Positions 56,031 to 64,000 of a stretch of 64,000 bases of DNA are shown one piece after another. The notes under the pieces were generated by a model. That model made no database searches. It saw only the letters and a program-made list of their open reading frames with translations, and had not been told where the DNA came from. The stretch's first letter is position 1, and every line of letters starts with the position of its first letter. Source of the DNA: Acidimicrobiaceae bacterium (lineage in GTDB: Bacteria; Actinomycetota; Acidimicrobiia; Acidimicrobiales; RAAP-2); contig PKXA01000072.1 in assembly GCA_003133325.1 (NCBI GenBank), positions 18,495 through 82,494 on the forward strand. Direction: 5' to 3'. Made by a program: the position numbers and the translations under genes.

Positions 56031-56135
56031 GTGGACGACACGCAGACTCCAGGACGGGACGACCCGTTCCCGACCGGATCGACCGGATCTATCGGCGCCC
56101 TGGCCGGGGTGGTGGTGGCCGACTTCAGCCGGGTG
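56031..56135 (+). pseudogene. N-terminal fragment of a CaiB/BaiF CoA-transferase
   Basis: A GTG with GGGGAGGACC before it begins a frame ending in GALAGVVVADFSRV, the start of family III CoA-transferases (whose next residues should be LAGPYATM). Instead the frame runs out of family and hits a stop at 56183. The break coincides with the transposase remnant, so the IS insertion or a deletion cut this gene. Confidence 0.65.
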
Positions 56136-56330
56136 ACGGCCCCTGATTCGAGCAGTGGTCCGAGTGCTCCATTGCACGCCTGAGGTGGAGCAACAGCCGT
56201 AGCCGATAGTGCTGGAGGTTCCGCAGGCCGTGGCGGCCCGGCGGAGCTTCTCGGTAGTGCGGTCTGCACGGGCTGCCCAGTGCGAGACGACAGGGGGGAA
56301 CCAAGACGGTGACGTCTTGCAGGATCCCAC
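56136..56330 (-). pseudogene. ISL3-like transposase C-terminal remnant
   Basis: Leftward reading gives AARADRTTEKLRRAAT, then in another frame GLRNLQHYRLRLLLH, then back in the first frame GVQWSTRTTARIRG: the normal C-terminal order of an ISL3/IS1165-like transposase (GFRNxxxYRLRxLLHCGV...RIRGR). Two frameshifts. No complete IS ends found. Adjacent to the broken CoA-transferase. Confidence 0.6.
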
Positions 56331-56358
56331 GGAAGCTGTTTGATTCCGTGGATCAACT

Positions 56359-56502
56359 CTAGGCTTTGGACTTGTTCAGGGTCACGGCGGCCCGAACGAG
56401 AGTCTTCAACGCCACCTCGTCTATCTTCTCGCCCTCGTGGAAGTCGATGGCACGCCTTGTGTTCCCGTCAAGACTGGAGTTGAAGAGGCCCCAGGGCGAA
56501 CG
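56359..56502 (-). pseudogene. C-terminal fragment of a DUF1801-family protein
   Basis: Leftward 47-codon frame to a TAG at 56359-56361: WGLFNSSLDGNTRRAIDFHE followed by EKIDEVALKTLVRAAVTLNK. This is the typical end of DUF1801 proteins (YdhG-like fold). A TGA stops the frame upstream at 56503-56505, so the N-terminal part is missing. It lies between the transposase remnant and the TfoX fragment. Confidence 0.6.
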
Positions 56503-56523
56503 TCAAAGTCCTGCGATCACAGG

Positions 56524-56532
56524 CCGAGGCTC
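56524..56532 (+). repeat. Right copy of 9-bp direct repeat CCGAGGCTC bounding the insert
   Basis: Pairs with 53200-53208. TfoX-like coding sequence resumes immediately after it. Confidence 0.85.
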
Positions 56533-56761
56533 GATCTTCGCCATGCTCTCCCATGACCGGCTCGTGGTGAAGCTCCCCAACGATCGGGTCGCCGGCTTGA
56601 TCGGAAGCGGTATCGGTGGACCATTCGATGGCGGAAAGGACCCGCCGGTGGCGGAATGTCCCACGGTGGTCACCACGGTGGCCACCACCGATGACGGAAT
56701 CTGGCGGACGCTGGCTGGCGGGGATCTCGACTTCGTGACGTCACATGCGAAGGTCAACTGA
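56524..56761 (+). pseudogene. C-terminal part of the interrupted TfoX-like gene
   Basis: After GRGS the frame reads IFAMLSHDRLVVKLPNDRVA, then IGSGIGGPFDGGKDPPVAECPT-like text and ends DFVTSHAKVN. IFAMLS...LVVKLP and the PFDxGKxxPMKEW-like segment are the TfoX_N family core. Joined to 53087-53208 at the repeat it makes a continuous 116-aa protein. As it stands it has no start of its own in family sequence. Confidence 0.8.
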
Positions 56762-56881
56762 CAAGCTGTCCACTCGGCGACGACAACAGATCGATGGCGT
56801 CCGATCGGGCTTAGCGTTTCGATGCCCAGGTGGGATTGACCTGATCCCCTCGTCCCGTGATGTTGCCCGATCAGGCGTTGG

Positions 56882-57676
56882 CTACTGTCGAACGCTTCCG
56901 GTGATTCGCACCCTTTTGCCCCCGACCGGAGATGCAGTGGGTGGACTTTCGTTGATCTCCGCCGGAGGTGGCCCCTGCTGGACAAGAGACGACTCTTTTG
57001 CCGCCGGTTGGAAGAGTTCCTCGATGATCATGGCGGAGAAGAGCACGAAGAACACCGGCTCGATGAACGCGCCCATCCGATCACTGAGGTAGGCCAAGCC
57101 GAGAACGGGGTACCCGACAATCAGGCCTTTGAGGATGATGCGGAAGACACGCGCCTCACGGGTTGTCTCACCCTGGGTCCGGCGTACAGCCAGGATCACC
57201 GCCACCGTCAGAAACACGAACTCGCTGATCCCCGAGATCACGTGGACGTAGTGGTGCAAGGGTAGCTGCAGGTGCCATTCGAGATTCCGGCAGGTGGCAC
57301 TGAGACCCTCGGAACACGCATACGGGAACCGGCCGCCGACGGTACCGGCGACCGCGAATGCCACCAACCATTTCCACTCCCGACGGGCACCATCCCGCCC
57401 GCCGGCACCTCTCAACAACAGAGCAACGATAAGGAGAGACCCGGCCAGGAGGTCAGCGTGTTGCATGAGATCGGCGTCCCGGCGGCCCGCGACTTCGAGG
57501 TCAGAGAAGAACTCGTTGGAAGAGGTCATCAGCCCGGGGACGAAGGGCACCGCCACCCACCAGTTGTACGCGATCACGCTGGCAACTCCGATTGCCCGGG
57601 CTACACCGACCCGAGCCGAAGTTGTACCGGAACTCCCGGTCTGGTGGTGACCAGATGAAAAGCTGACCGCGCTCAT
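56882..57676 (-). CDS. DUF998-family membrane protein
   Basis: 264 aa from ATG 57676. About six hydrophobic segments; NWWVAVPFVPGLMTSSNEFFSDLEV near the first helix and a QHADLLAGSLLIVALLL helix match the DUF998 topology. CSEGLSATCRNLEWHLQLPLHHYVH has two cysteines that may pair outside the membrane. The frame stays open to 57781, which would crowd the divergent gene, so the inner ATG is preferred. Function unknown. Confidence 0.8.
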   Translation of the reverse strand: MSAVSFSSGHHQTGSSGTTSARVGVARAIGVASVIAYNWWVAVPFVPGLMTSSNEFFSDLEVAGRRDADLMQHADLLAGSLLIVALLLRGAGGRDGARREWKWLVAFAVAGTVGGRFPYACSEGLSATCRNLEWHLQLPLHHYVHVISGISEFVFLTVAVILAVRRTQGETTREARVFRIILKGLIVGYPVLGLAYLSDRMGAFIEPVFFVLFSAMIIEELFQPAAKESSLVQQGPPPAEINESPPTASPVGGKRVRITGSVRQ

Positions 57677-57786
57677 CAACGTTCCAACATCATCCCACCG
57701 ACGAGCATTCCCGACTGGTCCGACCACTGAACCGGGTCCGGCACCGGCCTTCACTGCTACCGTGCCCACATCGAAGCGCAACGCCG

Positions 57787-58461
57787 GTGAACGTCATCAG
57801 CCTGGTCCCTTCAGCCACCGAAACCCTCATCAGCTGGGGTTGCATACCTCTAGCCTGCACCCGATTCTGCGAACAACCCGACATCCCCCACGTGGGAGGG
57901 ACCAAGGACCCCGACATCGACAGCATTGTCGAGTTCCACCCGGACGTGGTGGTGGTGGACGAGGAAGAGAACCGTCGTGAGGACCACGATGCGTTGGTGG
58001 AACGAGGCATGACGGTCCACGTCTTGCACATCCGATCCCTCGAAGACGTCAACCCGGCCATGGAGGGATTGTCCCGTTTGGTCGGGGCGCAGTGGGAACC
58101 GACCAGCCTGTCGGGTCCGAAACCTGCTCGGCTCACCGCATTCATACCCATTTGGAGGCGACCCTGGATGGCATTGGGCATGCCGACCTACGGCGCTTCC
58201 CTCTTGGCCCACCTCGGCGTCATCTCTGTCTTCGGCGATGAGGACAGACCCTATCCGGCGGTCGACCTCGATGACGTCATTGCTCGGCGCCCCGACGTAG
58301 TGCTGGCCCCGAGTGAGCCGTACCCATTCAGCCGGCGACAGCTCCCCGAGCTCGCTTCGGTCGGACCCACCACTTTTCTGGACGGCAAGGATCTGTTCTG
58401 GTGGGGAGCCCGTACCTCCGGCGCCATCGAGAGATTGTCGGCAGTGCTGGCCCGACTATGA
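57787..58461 (+). CDS. BtuF-like helical-backbone metal-receptor protein without signal peptide
   Basis: 224 aa. The opening SLVPSATETLISWGCIPLAC and the segments VGGTKDPDIDSIVEFHPDVVVV and LLAHLGVISVFGDEDRPYP match the TroA/BtuF fold used by ABC transporters for cobalamin or metal chelates. There is no signal peptide or lipobox and no ABC partners nearby, so a cytoplasmic role such as a cobalamin- or metal-handling protein is likely. GTG start at 57787. Confidence 0.8.
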   Translation: MNVISLVPSATETLISWGCIPLACTRFCEQPDIPHVGGTKDPDIDSIVEFHPDVVVVDEEENRREDHDALVERGMTVHVLHIRSLEDVNPAMEGLSRLVGAQWEPTSLSGPKPARLTAFIPIWRRPWMALGMPTYGASLLAHLGVISVFGDEDRPYPAVDLDDVIARRPDVVLAPSEPYPFSRRQLPELASVGPTTFLDGKDLFWWGARTSGAIERLSAVLARL

Positions 58462-58468
58462 ACCGCGA

Positions 58469-58984
58469 TCAGGGGTTGAAGTCACCCTGATCGACACGGA
58501 GCGTCCGGACCAACGAGAACAGTTGGTCCGCCTCTTCGTCACTGAGACCGGCTTCGGTGAACACCTGATCGTTGAGCGCGGTGGTGGCCAACCCGACCAA
58601 CCGTCGTCCTTCCGGGAGAATCTGGGCCAAGGTGGTGCGCCGGTCAGTGGGGTGTGGAATCCGGGTGACCAACCGTTGTGCCTCGAGCCGATCGACGGCA
58701 TTGGTGACGCTCGCCGGATGCACTTGTAATCGGGCACCGACCCGGCTGAGAGGCAACGCTCCGGTGCGGCTGAAACTCAACAACATCAACAGCTCGTAGC
58801 GGGCAAAGGTGAGGTCGAAGGGCCGGAGCGCCGAGTCGACCCGGGCCAGAAAGATCTGATGCGCCCGCATGACCGAGGTCACCGCGGCCATCCCCGGCGC
58901 AGCCGCCTCCCATCCGCGTTCACTCCACTGGCGGCGTGCCTCTTCGATGGGATCGAAGTCGAGGGATTTCCGGGGTGGTGCCAT
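58469..58984 (-). CDS. MarR-family transcriptional regulator
   Basis: 171 aa. The winged helix is clear: RYELLMLLSFSRTGALPLSR, VGARLQVHPASVTNAVDRLEAQ and RIPHPTDRRTTLAQI (wing). ATG at 58984 gives MAPPRKSLDFDP; the 41 extra codons upstream are not family-like. Convergent with the BtuF-like gene, 7 bp between stops. Ligand unknown. Confidence 0.9.
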   Translation of the reverse strand: MAPPRKSLDFDPIEEARRQWSERGWEAAAPGMAAVTSVMRAHQIFLARVDSALRPFDLTFARYELLMLLSFSRTGALPLSRVGARLQVHPASVTNAVDRLEAQRLVTRIPHPTDRRTTLAQILPEGRRLVGLATTALNDQVFTEAGLSDEEADQLFSLVRTLRVDQGDFNP

Positions 58985-59317
58985 CGTGCTCCAGTGCCGG
59001 GGCAGAACGTCTCGGCGTCCACGCGCCCGAATGGCGCTGACGACGCCAGACCCTACCAGTGGGGTCGTCGGTGACTCAGTGGAGGACGGGCCGTTCGAAG
59101 GCGGCACCCGGACGCCCTCACCTATCCCTCATCGGACGCTCGCCCTGCCCCTCCACACGGTCGGAAAGATTCTTCCTCACCTCACGTCGGTGCGCCACCG
59201 TGGACCAGATGCTCGCCGGCCCGGGTGTGCCCAGTCGAGGAAGAATCCCACCGCCGGACTGACCCCGAATGCCCGATTCGAGAACGAGCGGCCAAGGGCG
59301 CGGCTACGGTCGGCCCG

Positions 59318-60832
59318 ATGAAATCTGGGCGCCAGGTCGGTGGGTGGGTCATCGGGCTGGGAATGACTCTGCTGATCATGGTGACCACCGCGTGTAGTGG
59401 TTCCGTTCCCACCACCTCTCCCACCACATCTTCACCTCCGCTTCCGGTGGCCACGTCGCCCACCCCGATCGCCTGGTCGGCGTGCGCGGGCAACGCTGGA
59501 CTTCAGTGCGGCTCGGTCAGTGTGCCGATCGACTATTCCCACCCCGACCGGGCGACACTGGGAGTGGCAGTGTCCCGGGCGCCAGCGCTGGATCCGGCCA
59601 TGCGGATCGGCACCCTGGTGTTCAACCCGGGTGGGCCGGGGGAGAGTGGCATCCAGATCCTGCCGGTGGTACTCGCCTCGTTCCCGACAGTGGTTCGCCA
59701 ACGATTCGACATCGTCAGCTTCGACCCACGGGGTACCGGGGCCAGCGATCCACTTGATTGCGGGACATCACCGTCCACGGTGACCAGCCAGCTGCCGGTG
59801 CCATCGCTGCCCCAACAGCCGCTTCCCGGTTCGGCAGTGTTCACCACCATGGCCAAGGCCTGTCAGACCCTCTCGCCCCAACTGGTCCCCTTTATCGATA
59901 CCACCAACACCGCCCGGGACATGGACCGGATCAGGATGGCGCTGGGCGAGTCGACCATCAGCTTCTACGGTCTTTCGTACGGGACGGAGTTGGGAACCGT
60001 CTACGCCAATCTCTTCCCGCACCGGATCCGCTCGATGGTCCTCGACGGAGCTGTCGATGTGAATGCCACCCTGGCTCAACAGGCGGCAGAACAAGCTCCT
60101 TCCGCCGAGCGGTCGCTCGATCATCTTCTGGCTACCTGCGGCGGGGAGGCTCCATGCCCACTCGGACCCGACCCACGCGGGTTCTTCGAAGCGGTCGATC
60201 GCACCCTGCCCGGCCAACCGGGGCCCGTGGCCGGAACCGGTGACAACAACTCGGCGGTCACCGTGGGCGACCTCGATACCGCCACGCTGTTGACGCTGAG
60301 CGTGCCCGCCTTCACCTCCTCCTACCTCCAAGCTCTGGTTGCGGCCCACGGCGGGAACGGGGCACCCCTGCGGCAACTCGCTCTCGAGTTCGTCACCGAC
60401 ATAGACGGTGCATCGCTGGTCGACTCCCAGTGGGCCATCACCTGCAACGACGCCAGGCTCCATCCCGGTCCGGTTGCCGCCGGCACCCTGGCCCGGCAGC
60501 TGGCGGCCGCCAATCCCCTGATCGGTGGATACGCCGCCACCTATGCCCTCGGGGGTTGTGTGGCCTGGCCGCCCGCCCGCCAGCCGGTCGAGGACGTGCA
60601 CCCCACCGGCACCCCGCCGATCCTGGTGGTGGGCAATACCGGAGATCCGAACACCCCGCTGATCGGGGCGAAGCACTTGACGGCGATCTTCCCGGTCGCC
60701 AGCCAACTGACCTGGCAGGGATGGGGGCACACCTGGCTGCTCACCGGGGCCACCAACAGTTGCATGCAACAACACCTGAGCGCCTACCTGGTGGATGGCG
60801 CACGGCCCGCGGCCGGGACCGTGTGTAGTTGA
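59318..60832 (+). CDS. TAP-like alpha/beta-hydrolase lipoprotein (tripeptidyl aminopeptidase type)
   Basis: 504 aa. A lipobox signal ends MVTTACSG (about 21-28). The hydrolase core has NPGGPGESG (oxyanion), DPRGTGAS, nucleophile GLSYGTELGTVYA and a C-terminal TAP domain with PILVVGNTGDPNTPL (acid) and GWGHTWLL (His). Similar to Streptomyces SlpD/SlpE and mycobacterial secreted peptidases. ATG at 59318; the frame upstream is not family-like. Confidence 0.92.
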   Translation: MKSGRQVGGWVIGLGMTLLIMVTTACSGSVPTTSPTTSSPPLPVATSPTPIAWSACAGNAGLQCGSVSVPIDYSHPDRATLGVAVSRAPALDPAMRIGTLVFNPGGPGESGIQILPVVLASFPTVVRQRFDIVSFDPRGTGASDPLDCGTSPSTVTSQLPVPSLPQQPLPGSAVFTTMAKACQTLSPQLVPFIDTTNTARDMDRIRMALGESTISFYGLSYGTELGTVYANLFPHRIRSMVLDGAVDVNATLAQQAAEQAPSAERSLDHLLATCGGEAPCPLGPDPRGFFEAVDRTLPGQPGPVAGTGDNNSAVTVGDLDTATLLTLSVPAFTSSYLQALVAAHGGNGAPLRQLALEFVTDIDGASLVDSQWAITCNDARLHPGPVAAGTLARQLAAANPLIGGYAATYALGGCVAWPPARQPVEDVHPTGTPPILVVGNTGDPNTPLIGAKHLTAIFPVASQLTWQGWGHTWLLTGATNSCMQQHLSAYLVDGARPAAGTVCS

Positions 60833-60860
60833 TCGAGACCACCCTAACGGTGGACAGAAC

Positions 60861-62063
60861 GTGAAGGACACCCGCCGCAGATGGTTGGCCATAGCCGCGG
60901 TGATGTTCGGGGTGGGCTGGGGTGCCAACCAGTTTGCCTCCCTGCTCATCGCCTACCACCAGAAGCGCGGGTTGACCATCAGCGTCAACGAGGCGTTGTT
61001 CGGGATCTACGCCCTCGGCCTGGTTCCGGCTCTTATCCTGGGTGGGCCGGCGTCAGACCGGTGGGGACGGCGACGGGTGGTGCGCCCGGCCGCAGTGATG
61101 TCGGTCGTGGCCACCTTGGTGCTCATGGTCGGTGCACACTCGACTCCGTTACTGTTCCTGGGCCGTTTTTTGGCCGGCACCGCCAGCGGAGGGGTCATGG
61201 CGGCCGGCACCGCCTGGGTCAAGGAGCTGTCGGTCCCGCCGTACGACCTCACCGCGGGTGAGCAGTCCGGAGCAAGACGAGCTGCCATCGCACTGTCCGC
61301 CGGCTTCGGACTCGGGCCGTTGGTGGCCGGCCTCATCGCCGAGTGGGGTCCGCTTCCATTGGTCGTCTCCTATGTTCCCCACCTGGCCGTCATGGCCCTG
61401 GTCCTCCCCGGGTTGTGGCGGGTCCCCGAAACCGTGCATCACGCTGCCGGCCTGGGCCCGAGCCTGGCGGCCCGCATGCGGGTGCCTGCCGCTGGTCACC
61501 CCAGGTTTCTCTCCATCGTCACCCCACTGGCGCCATGGGTATTCGGGTCCGCTTCCGTCTCGTTCGCCGTCCTCCCCTCCATCGTGAGCGACCGGACTCG
61601 GGGCTTCGGCATCGCCTTTGCCGGGCTGATCGCCGTTCTCACCCTCGGAGTCGGCATCCTGGTCCAGCCCGTGGCCCGTCGCCTCGATCGTCTCGACAGC
61701 TCCCGGGGGGCTGTGGCCGGCCTCACTCTGGTGGCGGTCGGAATGCTCATCGCCGCGTGGGCCGCCGGCCTCGACAGCCCACTGGTGGTGGTGGCCGCGG
61801 GCGCCGTCCTGGGCGCCGGATACGGTTTCTGCCTGGTGGCCGGACTCCTGGAGGTCCAGCGAATCGCCAATCCCGATGAGCTGGCTGGGTTGGATGCGGT
61901 GTTCTATGGGTTGGCCTACGTCGGCTTCGCCTTTCCCATCGCCCTTGCCGAGCTTTCGCGTTTCACCAGTTTCACTGTGCTGTTGTTGTGTCTGGCCGGC
62001 GTCGTGGCCGTCTGCCTGACGGTGGTGGCGAGCTACTCGCGGAAGCCCCTACGGCATGAGTGA
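60861..62063 (+). CDS. MFS transporter
   Basis: 400 aa, about twelve transmembrane segments. Loop 2-3 reads GGPASDRWGRRRVVRPA, the standard MFS signature; WVKELSVPPYD and GARRAAIALSAGFGLGPLVAGLI are further family points. The GTG at 60861 follows GGTGGACAGAAC. It starts 28 bp after the peptidase gene, so they are probably co-transcribed. The last 15 bp overlap the end of the convergent gene. Confidence 0.9.
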   Translation: MKDTRRRWLAIAAVMFGVGWGANQFASLLIAYHQKRGLTISVNEALFGIYALGLVPALILGGPASDRWGRRRVVRPAAVMSVVATLVLMVGAHSTPLLFLGRFLAGTASGGVMAAGTAWVKELSVPPYDLTAGEQSGARRAAIALSAGFGLGPLVAGLIAEWGPLPLVVSYVPHLAVMALVLPGLWRVPETVHHAAGLGPSLAARMRVPAAGHPRFLSIVTPLAPWVFGSASVSFAVLPSIVSDRTRGFGIAFAGLIAVLTLGVGILVQPVARRLDRLDSSRGAVAGLTLVAVGMLIAAWAAGLDSPLVVVAAGAVLGAGYGFCLVAGLLEVQRIANPDELAGLDAVFYGLAYVGFAFPIALAELSRFTSFTVLLLCLAGVVAVCLTVVASYSRKPLRHE

Positions 62064-62660
62064 GCGGGCATGGGATGCTCCATGAGATACGGCCCGGGTT
62101 TCATGGTCGAGCGCGGTCGCCAACCGATCGGCATCGATGGTGGCGTCGGCCCGGACCGCACCCATCACCGCAGCTGACACCCGGTCCGCCTGATCAGTAA
62201 TTCGAACGGTTTCCGCTTGCGCTTCGATCGGATCGATGATCCGTACACCCTTGGCTGCCAACGCCAACACGTGGTCGTGGCGTTGGGCCTGGTCGCAAAG
62301 GTGCCCCATCAATTGGGGAAGCTGACCGACCGGTGTGCCCGTCCCGTCCGCGGCTTTGACCACGGCATCGGCGGCTCCGACATGTGACCAAAGGTCTCGG
62401 CGCATCCACATCGCCTCCCGACGGCTTCCCCGACTCAGCAGAGCACCCGCCCCCAGCGATGTCCGGTAGGCGTGGGACCACGCGGACGCCAGCATTTCGG
62501 GACCCGGCTTCGGCATCCCCTGAGGCATGACCAGCAAAAGGCGTGCCCGCCATTTCCGCACTCTTCGGATCATCCGCCAGGTCACGACTCCTGTGAAGGT
62601 GACGAGGGCCAGGACCCCGACGGCCATGGTGATGAGCACAAGGTCGGTTACCACTTCCAT
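62049..62660 (-). CDS. Membrane-anchored hypothetical protein
   Basis: 203 aa from ATG 62660, preceded by GAGGAGTGTC. One N-terminal transmembrane helix (TDLVLITMAVGVLALVTFTGVVTW), then a basic stretch RRVRKWRARLL and a helical cytoplasmic domain with SRGSRREAMWMRRDLWSHVG and QAETVRITDQADRV. No family recognised. The longer frame upstream has no family sequence and lacks a site. Overlaps the MFS gene end by 15 bp. Confidence 0.7.
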   Translation of the reverse strand: MEVVTDLVLITMAVGVLALVTFTGVVTWRMIRRVRKWRARLLLVMPQGMPKPGPEMLASAWSHAYRTSLGAGALLSRGSRREAMWMRRDLWSHVGAADAVVKAADGTGTPVGQLPQLMGHLCDQAQRHDHVLALAAKGVRIIDPIEAQAETVRITDQADRVSAAVMGAVRADATIDADRLATALDHETRAVSHGASHARSLMP

Positions 62661-62875
62661 GACACTCCTCCTCAGAACCGACGAGTCGACCCCTCGGTTC
62701 CTCTCCATACTCTCCCACCTCACCGCCGGCGTCACCGCGGGACCCAAATCGCCCGATGACCGATACCCACGACCGCGGCACACCCGGCACGATCCGGGGC
62801 AGAATCGTCTTGCCGCAACCATGGGCTCCGCCTTCAGGCACGCCGGCATCAGATCCAGACAACGGGGAGTTCGAG

Positions 62876-64000
62876 ATGAGCCGTCCGACCAAGCGGTACG
62901 GAATCGCCACACTTGCTCTCGCCGCCACCACGATGCTGGCGATGGGCCAACTGTCCCACCCGGCGTCCGCGGTAGGTGGCCCGCACACCGCGCCCATCGC
63001 CCATGTCGGAACCCCGGTCGTCACACCGTCTCCCGGTGTTGCGTTCGGCCTCGACGCGCCCGATCCTGATGTCGTGCGGGTCGGCACCACCTACTACGCC
63101 TTCACGACGGGCACCGCCTGGGGAAATCATCTCGGGGTCCTCATCGACACCTCCGGCGACCCCACGGTGGGGTGGCGAACACTGACCGGTCAGAGCTACG
63201 GGTCCACCGCCCTCCCCTCCCCTCCGAGCTGGGAACAGACCGATACCCAGACGTCGCCGGGGGTGGTGCAGTGGGCCGGGCGGTGGCTGCTCTACTACGA
63301 CGCCTTCGACCCGGCCCTCGAGCACTACTGCCTCTCCGTGGCCATCTCGCCCTCTCCCCAGGGCCCGTACTCCGACACCTCGAGTGGGCCCGTCACCTGT
63401 CAGACCGCCCTCGGTGGATCGGTCGACCCGTCGCCGTTCGTCGACCCTGCCACCGGGGCCCTGTGGCTGCAGTGGAAGTCCAACGATGGCTCATCGAGCC
63501 AACCGGCGTATCTCTGGTCTGCCCCTCTCTCCGCCGATGGCTCGACCATCCCGGCCAACCCGTCGCAAATTCTGGCCGAGGACACCGTCAACCACCCGTG
63601 GGAGACCACCATCGAAAATCCCGACATGGTCTTCGCCGGTGGTTCGTACGTGCTCATCTTCTCGGGTGGCGTCTGGGACTCCTCCACCTACGCGGAGGGC
63701 TACGCGGCGTGCTCGGGACCCGCGGGTCCGTGTACCCAACCTCAGTCCGGCCCCATTCTGGCTTCATACGGCTCGGTGGCGGGGCCCGGAGCGGGTTCAC
63801 TCTTCTCCGGCCCCGACGGCAGCTGGTGGATGGTCTTTGCTGGGTGGACGTCCGGCTGCACCTCGTACTCGTGCGGCGGCGCTCGGCAGATGCACATCGC
63901 CACCGTGAGCCTGCCCGCCTCCACCGGGCCAGGATCAGGTGGTGGTGGTGCCGCGGTGGCGATCACCGACACCCCCGACGGGAACGGCTACTGGCTGGTG
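62876..64000 (+). CDS. Secreted five-bladed beta-propeller glycosidase-like protein (3' end outside window)
   Basis: 375 codons in window, still open. Signal peptide ends near SHPASAVGG. GLDAPDPDVVRVGTTYYAFT, WLLYYDAFDP, VDPSPFVDPATGALWLQWKS and IENPDMVFAGGSYVLIFSGG are the blade motifs of GH43-like propellers, with Asp in APDPDV and Glu in TIENPD as likely catalytic pair. After a Gly-rich linker (about 356-360) the reading begins ITDTPDGNGYWLV, like the repeat units of other Acidimicrobiia secreted proteins. Probably acts on extracellular polysaccharide. Confidence 0.8.
   Translation, partial: MSRPTKRYGIATLALAATTMLAMGQLSHPASAVGGPHTAPIAHVGTPVVTPSPGVAFGLDAPDPDVVRVGTTYYAFTTGTAWGNHLGVLIDTSGDPTVGWRTLTGQSYGSTALPSPPSWEQTDTQTSPGVVQWAGRWLLYYDAFDPALEHYCLSVAISPSPQGPYSDTSSGPVTCQTALGGSVDPSPFVDPATGALWLQWKSNDGSSSQPAYLWSAPLSADGSTIPANPSQILAEDTVNHPWETTIENPDMVFAGGSYVLIFSGGVWDSSTYAEGYAACSGPAGPCTQPQSGPILASYGSVAGPGAGSLFSGPDGSWWMVFAGWTSGCTSYSCGGARQMHIATVSLPASTGPGSGGGGAAVAITDTPDGNGYWLV

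Larger units (their letters stand above)
53209..56523. mobile_element. 3.3-kb GC-rich insertion splitting a TfoX-like gene
   Basis: Bounded by perfect 9-bp direct repeats (53200-53208 and 56524-56532). Just inside each end is the same 12-mer ACGTCAAAGTCC in direct orientation (53216-53227 and 56500-56511). Contents: truncated ORF, encapsulated ferritin, coiled-coil lysozyme-fold protein, beta-hydroxyacid dehydrogenase, then remnants of a CaiB/BaiF CoA-transferase, an ISL3-like transposase and a DUF1801 protein. No integrase and no clear terminal inverted repeats. Visibly richer in G/C than flanks. Could be a true insertion or an assembly chimera. Confidence 0.65.

Overview
The window is high-GC DNA with dense genes, many GTG/TTG starts and many 4-nt overlapping gene junctions. 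Gene content (mycofactocin locus, resuscitation-factor-like cell-wall enzymes, Rrf2/TetR/MarR regulators, VapBC, type-2 isoleucyl-tRNA synthetase) points to an actinobacterium. The mycofactocin locus with its own electron-transfer flavoproteins, and the GYWLV-type ending of the last protein, suggest the class Acidimicrobiia. That class placement is inference from style, not a computed phylogeny. No rRNA, tRNA or CRISPR array was recognised.

Layout. 1-8.8 kb: a partial cysteine desulfurase, a secreted lysozyme-fold protein, an overlapping operon (MFS exporter, acyl-CoA ligase, aldehyde dehydrogenase), a sirtuin, a 39-aa membrane peptide, an HtrA-type protease and an SDR. 9.2-14.3 kb: polyamine/GABA-type genes (aldehyde dehydrogenase, a wrecked gamma-glutamyl hydrolase pseudogene, a glutamine-synthetase-like ligase) around an SDR and a VapBC pair. 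14.3-16.3 kb: leuA behind a peptide-coding attenuator. 16.4-30 kb: mostly housekeeping and miscellaneous genes (DJ-1, VOC, FGGY kinase, ileS, fpg, GNAT, sulfite-exporter-like TSUP plus Rrf2, YihY, thioesterase, SGNH lipoprotein, two SRPBCC proteins). 30-34.4 kb: a tight four-gene operon (class III aminotransferase, HpnA-like epimerase, RpiB, adenosine-type deaminase) that could remodel a ribosyl or adenosyl tail. 34.6-36.3 kb: a carboxylesterase lipoprotein.

36.4-50.8 kb is the centrepiece: a mycofactocin redox-cofactor locus. An NDMA-type alcohol dehydrogenase and a TetR regulator (mftR) are read leftward. The precursor peptide mftA, chaperone mftB, radical-SAM maturase mftC, two FadH/OYE-type flavoenzymes, EtfA, FixC, FixX, EtfB, creatininase-like peptidase mftE, an SDR and glycosyltransferase mftF are read rightward, nearly all translationally coupled. 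The usual mftD is absent from the window. Read together, the genes make a peptide-derived cofactor, reduce it with dedicated dehydrogenases, and could drain the electrons through an ETF/FixCX chain to quinone.

51-64 kb: an Rpf-like protein, a decayed ORF and a cold-shock protein. Next comes a small TfoX-like gene cut in two by a 3.3-kb, very GC-rich insert bounded by a perfect 9-bp direct repeat. The insert carries an encapsulin-targeted ferritin, a coiled-coil lysozyme-fold protein, a beta-hydroxyacid dehydrogenase and remnants of at least three other genes including a transposase. The right end holds a DUF998 membrane protein, a metal-receptor-like protein, a MarR regulator, a TAP-like lipoprotein hydrolase, an MFS transporter, a membrane-anchored protein and the start of a secreted glycosidase-like protein that runs off the window.
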